From assembly GCA_910592005.1 (NCBI GenBank), contig CAJVPP010000689.1, positions 1-27,644 of the forward strand: a stretch of DNA of 27,644 bases, given 5' to 3'. Shown here piece after piece: positions 21,387 through 27,644 of this stretch. Made by a program: the position numbers and the translations under genes. The notes below the pieces were generated by a model. The model saw only the letters and a program-made list of their open reading frames with translations. It was not told the DNA's origin and did not search any database. How positions within the stretch are numbered: position 1 is the first letter of the stretch; each line of letters opens with the position of its first letter. The stretch is from Funneliformis mosseae. Lineage: Eukaryota > Glomeromycota > Glomeromycetes > Glomerales > Glomeraceae.

Positions 21387-22106
21387 ATGAGGAAAAATTA
21401 TTGCGTAGTTTGTAAAAATCCAGAAGTTTTGACAAATAAAAAAACTGGGGAAGAATTAAAATATTGTTCAAAAAAATGTAGAAAAGTTTCCGTCAAAAAC
21501 GGGTTATTAGAAGCATGTATTAACTGTGGAATTTACCCTAAATTATTAGAATATGACGATTTACTCGAATATTGTGACGATGATTGTAAATTAGAATTGA
21601 ACAAAACAAAACCAACTACTACTCAAAAGAAATCGAATGATCGAAGAAAACAAGATAGCGGTTACGGTGAAGATGATGATTTACCTCCAACTTATTACCC
21701 ACCCTATGGTTTAAATAAATCACCTGATTATACTTATTATCATAATGACTTTGAAAATGAAAAGCAAAATCAGACAAATCATTCATTATCGTCTTCATAC
21801 TCAAGTCATTACAAAGCTACTTCTACTTCATCTTACGCGAACGAATCTTACTCGGCTGTTCCGGCTGTTGCGCCTACTCCACAAATCATTTACGTTCATG
21901 CTCCACCACCTCCTCCACAAATAATTCACATTCATCACAATCACATTCCGCCTCAACCTAATGTCTATCCGAATCACGTTATTCAACCTCATAATAATCA
22001 GAATGGAAAAAATTCCACCATGAATACAGTGGCTAAAATTGGCGGTAAAATTGCATTGAGTGTTATTACGGGTGGTATTTCTGATATTATTACTGGACAA
22101 TTCTAA
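21387..22106 (+). CDS. Double CxxC/YCxxxC zinc-module protein with Gly-rich C-terminal segment
   Basis: A single-exon gene of 239 residues. There are two zinc modules in tandem. The first is NYCVVC near residue 5 with LKYCSKKC near 29. The second is EACINCGIYPKLLE near residue 43 with LEYCDDDC near 64. The second fits the CxxC..PK...YC...C pattern I associate with zinc fingers of fungal PARP-like proteins, though no PARP domain follows here. Next comes a disordered region with the PPxY motif DLPPTYYPPYG and a His/Pro-rich stretch (APPPPPQIIHIHHNHIPPQP). The last 27 residues (VAKIGGKIALSVITGGISDI and on to ITGQF) are hydrophobic with regularly spaced Gly, like a glycine-zipper or amphipathic membrane-binding segment. 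There is no signal peptide. The PPxY motif and YCSKKC sequence are shared with the upstream gene, suggesting a tandem family. The function is not known. Confidence 0.85.
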   Translation: MRKNYCVVCKNPEVLTNKKTGEELKYCSKKCRKVSVKNGLLEACINCGIYPKLLEYDDLLEYCDDDCKLELNKTKPTTTQKKSNDRRKQDSGYGEDDDLPPTYYPPYGLNKSPDYTYYHNDFENEKQNQTNHSLSSSYSSHYKATSTSSYANESYSAVPAVAPTPQIIYVHAPPPPPQIIHIHHNHIPPQPNVYPNHVIQPHNNQNGKNSTMNTVAKIGGKIALSVITGGISDIITGQF

Positions 22107-22648
22107 TAAGTATTATGTTGCCAAATATTTATTTATTTTATTCATTAGCTCTTTATTTCGAGTAAACATTCATTAATTCTTATTTATATTTTATTATTTT
22201 GAATTGTAATATTAGGTTTTTATTTTTATAAAATATGTATATATCTTCCTTGTGTTTTAATAAGAATGTCCTATAGTAGTTTTGTGTTTTTTTTTTTTAA
22301 TAATGATCTATATATATTTTAAAATTTTTTTTTTAAAAAAAGAACTTTTTTAAGATTCAATATAGTAAAATATATAATATAAAATAATAAATAATTATTA
22401 TTTCTATAATTAATTTTATCTTTATATTTTAATTTTTAAAATATTATTTAATTTATGTTATATTAAATCAATTGTTTATATAGTTATTTTCTATATAATA
22501 TTATTCTGTTATAGATATATATTTATTAGATTAAAAAGAAATAAACTTATTAAAATTTTATTTTTATAGTTTATTATATATATGCATTGTTAATAAATCA
22601 CATTATAAATTATATAATCTTATATATAAAATTGCTTATCTAAATTTA
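22107..22648. other. AT-rich intergenic region
   Basis: This is the 3' flank of the zinc-module gene, followed by very AT-rich sequence with an A/T hairpin-like stretch near 22318-22345. No gene is seen. Confidence 0.5.
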
Positions 22649-22698
22649 CAGTCATTCTTGTTATAATAAACTCTTTGTCCTAAACTTCAACCTCGCTA
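22649..22698 (+). mobile_element. Truncated end of the pogo/Tigger-like MITE family
   Basis: CAGTCATTCTTGTTATAATA, then AACTCTTTGTCCTAAACTTC, then AACCTCGCTATA follow the inner-to-outer order of the right arm of the element at 15212-15382 (read on minus). TA precedes it. The other half is missing: the next base starts the 2.95-kb transposon. No matching arm is visible just beyond that transposon. Confidence 0.55.
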
Positions 22699-25649
22699 TA
22701 AGGGGCATGCCAGAAATCAGCTGATTTCACTTTATTATAAAGCCAACCCCCTACCTGATAATCAATTTTGATTGGCTAAAAAAAATCATATATAAAATAG
22801 TTAAATTAGAATAGTTAAATAGTAAGTAGTCAAATAAATAAAAATAAAATTAATAAATAAAGTTATCATTCGATCCATAAGTTCCTTTTTGCTATTATTC
22901 TAAAATCAATATAAAAGAATTAAGACGCGATTTATTTGTATAACAATTATTTATATTATGCATTGAGGTGATGATTAATGCAATGTGATGTGTATGAAAT
23001 CCTTGGAAAATCCATAAAAAAACGTGAAAACGTGCTCTTACATTCTTCTTTGCATTCTTTTTTTTTAAACCAATATGCAAAGTTTTTTGAAAGCACCAAA
23101 CTTTAACAAAAACTTTTTTTATAAGCAACCCAAGATAAATATCAAGAATTTTGCAATGAATATGCATATTACAAACAAGCAATACTTTGTGACCCTAAGC
23201 CAATTCGTCAAAGAATAATGCAAAAATGTGTAGCAGCTTGAAAGGAAGTTAAAAAAAATGATAATGCCTTTATTGAAAATAAAATTCAGAAATATTATGA
23301 CACTACATCTTCCATTATTCGCTCTCATCAAAGAATTTTTATGTCACATGATTCAACTAACAGTTCTCGTCAAACCTCCACTCCATCCACTCCATCCACT
23401 CCAAGACAGTTTGTTGATACTACAACAATATCACCAAATGCTAAATCACAACATATTGTAGCTGAAAAGATTAATTCAGCTGTAAAAAGCCTAGCTGAAT
23501 ATCAACGAATGATAGAGATCGCTACAGATGACTCAATGAAAGTTTTGTTATCGTCTAAGATAATTGAAGAACAAAAAAATATATCAATACAAAATGCACA
23601 GCTAACAAAGCTGAAACGTCATGCTGAAGCTCAATCAAGGCTAGCAACAAAAAAACAGAAATTGTTAGAAGAGGGTATTATAGAAAAATATGATACTTCA
23701 GAAAGATTATTCGCGGTTATAAAAGATCCAAATCTATGGGATAAAATCCATGACAGTGTTGAGTTTGGAGCTGCTCATGCTAAACGAAGAAAAGTGGTCA
23801 TAAAAGTTAGGACTGTGAAGCATTTACGTGAAACTCTAGAAGAAAAATATAATACTTATTTATCTCATCAATGCTTATCAACTTATCTTCAACCCTGAAA
23901 CCAGCGCACCTTTACTGCACGTCGTCATCATCATCTAACAAAGGTTGGTTTTGCCTTCGTATTATAGACAAAAATGAAACCTCATATTGATAAACATTAC
24001 TGTCTAGCTTCCGTCAAAGTCGTAAGAGTATTTGCTGAAGTTTTTGCTGATGAGGCAATTATCATCTCCCAGGATGATAAGGCAAAGGTTGGATTGGGCA
24101 TTCCTGCAGTTAGTCGCACGTTCAAAATAATCCAGTCAGTTAATGAATTAGTAACTATCAAAGATCACGATTTTCCAACTGGTTCAAAAATGAAACTCAT
24201 ACCTTCCGTTTATTTAGTCATTAATCCAGCTGATTCGAGCAATACTCTTCGTACTGGTCAGCTTTTCATATTCATTAGGCCAGAATATTTCATTGGAACT
24301 TCATCAACAACCCATATAGTAGATTTAGAAAGTATTGTTTCGAATGAAGAGTTTTCCACTATCCTAAAGAAAGAAGGCAAAGTTAGACCTATTTGGATTC
24401 TTCTTGTTGATAGTGGACCTGATGAAAACCTGAAGCATATGAAAAATATTATTCAATATGCTCACCTTTTCTGTGCCCTTGATCTGGACTACTTGACGAT
24501 TCGTATTCATGCTCTAGGTCAAAGTGCATATAATCTGATCGAACACAGTATGGCTTCTTTATCTGCAAAATTTGCTGGTATCACTCTACCTGTAGGGGAA
24601 TTCAGATCACATATAAATAGTCAAGGGAAAGTAGTAGATGAAAAATTAGCACGACAGAATTTCGAATATTTGGGAAAAAAACTACGTGATATATGAAAAA
24701 GGGATGACATACATGGAAAACCTATGATGGTGGAATATATCAATCAGGAGAGACATCCATTTAATGATCCTAAGCCTTCAATATCGTGGGAGTGGATTGA
24801 GGATCATATGCAGATGTGTCACTATTCACTAGATATAAGAAAATGTAAAAATAATGAATGTTGTGGTGTATATAGATCTCTAGATGCTACTATCCTTTTA
24901 AATGAGAATAATGGATTCCTTCCTCTAACTACAAAAGGAAAAGATGATCACTTCATCAACCCAATTCACGCTCTTCAATATTATGATAAACTCAAAATTC
25001 CAAAGTACGATAACTGTTGCTCTTTAATTTCACGAGAATTATATTAGCGTTTATGTTATAGCATATGTGGCAAATATTTTCTGACCCTCAAGTTCATAAG
25101 TGACTATAAGCGTAGTGTACATTCTAGACGTCGCAATAAGAAATCAAAAAGCCCTCAAGAACAAGCTAACGAGACAGAAATGGGTTGTGTGCTTATTCTA
25201 TTTAATCTAAATTTTAATATCGCTGAAGATATAGTTCAAAGTAAAGGTATGAGACAAGTTAAATGGGATTCTCGTGAAGTTCAGTTGGACGAAGATTAAA
25301 AAAAAGAAGAAAAAGTTGGCTTTTATATTAGTTTTATGTGATGATGTAATAACGTCAGACACTAAAATATCCTTATATATAATATGTGATTCCGTCGTGT
25401 TATATCGTAATAAAATATAGGAATTGAATAAAATAATAAAATTAATAAAATGCTTTTTGATTGCACTCGGCATGTGAATATTATAATTCTGACCAATCAT
25501 TTTATTCGGCATGTGATTTTTGCTAATATTTTTAGCCAAATCAAATTGACCAATCATTTTACATTAAGTATATTACGTGATTATACTCATCTGATATAAA
25601 GACCGACCCCACCCCCCTTTAAATCAGCTGATTTCTGGTATGCCCCTTA
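22699..25649 (+). mobile_element. 2.95-kb DNA transposon with 29-bp inverted repeats, superfamily unassigned
   Basis: The ends are TAAGGGGCATGCCAGAAATC plus AGCTGATTT at 22699-22727 and its complement at 25621-25649, with one mismatch in 29. The inner part AAATCAGCTGATTT is itself a perfect palindrome. TTAA lies at the right edge (25647-25650), while the left edge reads ATAA, so a TTAA target is plausible but the left copy has changed. Subterminal TTGATTGGCT-type words occur inverted near both ends (about 22770 and 25535-25560), with CGGCATGTGA twice on the right. One long transposase frame lies between. TTAA targeting is known for piggyBac and Kolobok, but the protein does not look like either to me. 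Confidence 0.78.
22978..25299 (+). pseudogene. Transposase of the 2.95-kb element, several in-frame stops
   Basis: A first piece from the ATG at 22978 (MQCDVYEILGKSIKKRENVL) ends near 23106. After a frame change one frame runs from about 23127 to the stop at 25297, broken only by TGA 23239, TGA 23896, TAG 23965, TGA 24694 and TAG 25045. N-terminal part: a Ser/Thr/Pro stretch, then a helical KR-rich region (HAEAQSRLATKKQKLLEEG). Core: IISQDDKAKVGLGIPA, KLIPSVYLVI, WILLVDSGPDEN, and SAYNLIEHSMASLSAKFAGI. A candidate catalytic triad is Asp near 24073, Asp 24409 and Glu 24541 (43 residues between the last two). C-terminal part: CYSIC...H, a probable degenerate zinc finger (about 25054-25122), and a tail ending VQLDED. 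I recall the DGGPDEN and NPVERSMA-type blocks from uncharacterised proteins of fungi, cnidarians and arthropods, but cannot name the superfamily. Confidence 0.72.
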
Positions 25650-25650
25650 A

Positions 25651-26500
25651 CTGATAATTTACTATAATATAGTTTTACGCTAGAGAGGCATAGTTGTCTG
25701 ATGAATGTCAAAGGATTTGATTGGCAATGGTCATAGCCTCTAATAAATTCTTCACACGATTTGAAATGACTGCAAATACCACCCCTAATTTGCACAAAGC
25801 AGTGGTTTATCACTTTCAGGAAGAAATTCATTTTTTTTCAAAAATGCATTTAAGTATACAGATTCAGGCTTTCCAGGATCTCTTAACTGTTTGAAAGAAA
25901 TTGCTTCTTAAATCCATATAAGCAATTGCCTTACCCTTTCCTCATTTTTTTCCAGTAATTTAAATATTTGAAAAATGTCTTGTGCACCTCTATTTTTTAC
26001 ATACCCAGTTACATCTTCACTAAATATGCATAAATTTTTAATTTCAGTAGGACAGATGCAAAGCATAATCATTACATCTGCTAGAGCCTATTTATCGAAT
26101 ATATTAGATACATTATACTTATCTAATCTTTTCTTAACTGATTCTAATAAAAAGTGATTTGAAAAATCAATCCCTTTATTTTTGCGTTGCTCACTACATT
26201 TTTTTTTGAATTTTATTAGATTCTTTGGTTATATCCAGAATCTTTGTAGCAGAAATTATTTTTTTTAGAGCATTGAGGTTTTACAATTTCCTTTAAAATC
26301 TAAAGAGATAGTTTGAGTCAGCGACAGAATTAGAGGCAGTTTTGACTAAGGTTCTAGATACACTTTACATCTCTTTTACTAAAATTTTCCTGAACAATAT
26401 GCTGAGCCGTTTCTTTAATAGTCTTCCCTTCTAGGGTATTATTAGACATTAGGTTTATATTCACTTCAGCTTTTGGGGTCACTACCAGTACTTGACTTAT
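25651..26500 (-). pseudogene. Decayed tyrosine recombinase (Crypton-like), 3' end cut by a transposon
   Basis: Minus-strand pieces follow in order: NTLEGKTIKETAQHIVQENF and SKRDVK (from about 26449), then after frame changes FLLESVKKRLDKYNVSNIFD, ALADVMIMLCICPTEIKNL, VTGYVKNRGAQDIFQIFKLL, EKNEERVRQLLIWI, FLKKNEFLPESDKPLL, VVFAVISNRVKNLLEAMTIA, then HSSDNYASLA and NYIIVN. This matches tyrosine-recombinase boxes: box I normally has an Arg in the position now read as Cys (TGT, 26052-26054), the His of HSS is present (25705-25707) and a candidate nucleophile Tyr is at 25669-25671. Stops include TAG, TAA and TGA. The frame stops being recognisable exactly where TTAA and the 2.95-kb transposon begin. 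Crypton-type elements use such enzymes. The family call rests on motif order and memory of Rhizophagus repeats. Confidence 0.58.
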
Positions 26501-27644
26501 GTACTGCTATTTCTCTGATCAGGAATTAATACGAATGCCTGTTTTTTGCTAAATTGATATTCTTTTTGGAGATGATTATGAACCTAATGTCTTTTCTTTC
26601 TATCATCTCTCAAGAGGTTACGCATTTCTGGTATATACTGATTGAGCTCTTCTATACTCTCTCAGTGGTGAGTTGATTGTTTATAACAAACTTAATTGTA
26701 ATTGCAGATATAGTGTGGTATGTAGAATATATATGGTAGTTAGATTAATCTATGATATTTAGATTATATTAAGTAAGATAAAGTTCAATTCGAAAATTTC
26801 CTCAGAACTATGTTTTTTCAGAAAGGAAATATCAGAGATGATTCTTGAAAAGATTAAGAAGTGAAAAAATAATGATATAACATATACAAAGGTTTTTACC
26901 CTAAGTGTCTTCTGCTGAAACCACCTGCTATAGCCAGAAATAGGTTTTACATTAATTTGAAATTTACGAGTAGATAGGATAAAAGAAAAAAATACATAGT
27001 CATGGAACTGCCATTCTAAGGCTATAAACTAATTATTTCTATTGAATCACGTTTTAGTAAAATGCTTGTGTTAGTGCTAATATATGTTCCAGTCCTAAAA
27101 CATTTGTCTTAGTTAATACATTATATAAAGCATTTAGTCTATACTTCGAAGGAGCTAAATTTAGATAATGGAGGAATTTCATGAGTATGTTGTTCCTTTA
27201 AGCTTTCATCTTTTCACATCTCTAGCATAATTTTAATAGTTGGTATAAAGTAAAATTTGTACTTCCAATATATATTGAAAAAGCAAGATTTGCAATAGGC
27301 TTATTTTTTCGTTAACCACTACTAGTAAACTTCTTTCTGATACAATGTTTCAGATACGATATAAAATGAAAGAAAGATATCTTCTTAATATTGACAATTT
27401 ATATAAAGGTAAGATTAAAAACCTTTCTTCTCTTCAATGCATATATCCTTTGAGTAGTAATTTATAATATATTGGCCTATTTATAATAGCAGTCATAAGT
27501 ATCCGACCGCCTGAAATCATCCAAAATTATTATATAACTACTTCTTAAATTTTTCAGAAATATAATATAACACAATACATGATCACCTGTAAATTTATAA
27601 GTGTCAATGATACAAAAAAAAAATTTAGATGATCATCAAACTTT
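26501..27644. other. Unassigned AT-rich end of the window
   Basis: No gene is recognised on either strand. The first 150 bases may be the 5' part of the recombinase pseudogene (minus-strand pieces such as RFIIISKKNINL), but the frame is too broken to follow. No RNA gene or inverted-repeat element is evident in the rest. Confidence 0.45.

Noticed and set aside
21828..22100. Minus-strand 90-codon open frame
   Set aside because: Antisense of the His/Pro-rich and Gly-rich coding region; no domain and no promoter evidence.
22895..23331. Minus-strand open frames of 95 and 70 codons
   Set aside because: They are antisense to the N-terminal part of the transposase pseudogene and have no domain.
1..27644. 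tRNA, rRNA or CRISPR arrays
   Set aside because: No cloverleaf with a GGTTCGA-type arm, no rRNA core sequence, and no array of identical short repeats with unique spacers was found by eye.

Overview
The window looks like nuclear DNA of an arbuscular mycorrhizal fungus close to Rhizophagus (Glomeromycotina). The grounds are very AT-rich sequence, short GT-AG introns (73-120 nt where I could place them), and protein families I associate with Rhizophagus: F-box/LRR proteins, paired CxxC...YCxxxC zinc modules, and abundant decayed DNA transposons. This assignment comes from recognition, not from a search.

Layout. Positions 1-1490 are AT-rich and hold a degenerate tandem repeat of about 100-120 bp units and a possible short inverted-repeat element. 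Positions 1491-2434 hold an intact two-exon SAM-dependent methyltransferase whose signature blocks resemble bacterial enzymes. Positions 3400-6700 hold decayed minus-strand genes: an F-box/LRR pseudogene, a CCHC zinc-knuckle gene remnant and a transposase-like N-terminal helix-turn-helix remnant. A 218-bp hAT-like element with an 8-bp target duplication follows.

Positions 7.7-17.0 kb are an extremely AT-rich block of dead mobile elements. It contains a complete pogo/Tigger-type element (9518-12055, exact 20-bp terminal inverted repeats, one 73-nt intron). Its transposase frame has ten stops, of which five are TAG, five TAA and none TGA, and its first catalytic Asp codon now reads Asn. The pattern fits C-to-T decay at CpA. 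The block also carries three short inverted-repeat elements (MITEs) and diverged direct repeats.

Positions 19.3-22.1 kb hold the clearest live genes after the methyltransferase. These are two neighbouring same-strand genes encoding an N-terminal CxxC...YCSKKC zinc module joined to long disordered tails with PPxY and Pro-rich motifs. Each has a long T-tract 20-30 nt before its ATG. The second ends in a glycine-rich hydrophobic segment.

Positions 22.7-25.65 kb are a 2.95-kb transposon with 29-bp inverted repeats, TTAA at its right edge, and one long, stop-interrupted transposase frame. The transposase has a candidate DD(43)E triad and a C-terminal zinc finger, and I cannot place it in a named superfamily. 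Its right end sits inside the 3' part of a decayed tyrosine-recombinase (Crypton-like) gene on the minus strand (25.65-26.5 kb). Its left end abuts a fragment of the same MITE family seen at 15.2 kb. The last 1.1 kb shows nothing I can identify.

Only three genes look intact: the methyltransferase and the two zinc-module genes. The rest is a graveyard of mobile elements in different stages of decay.
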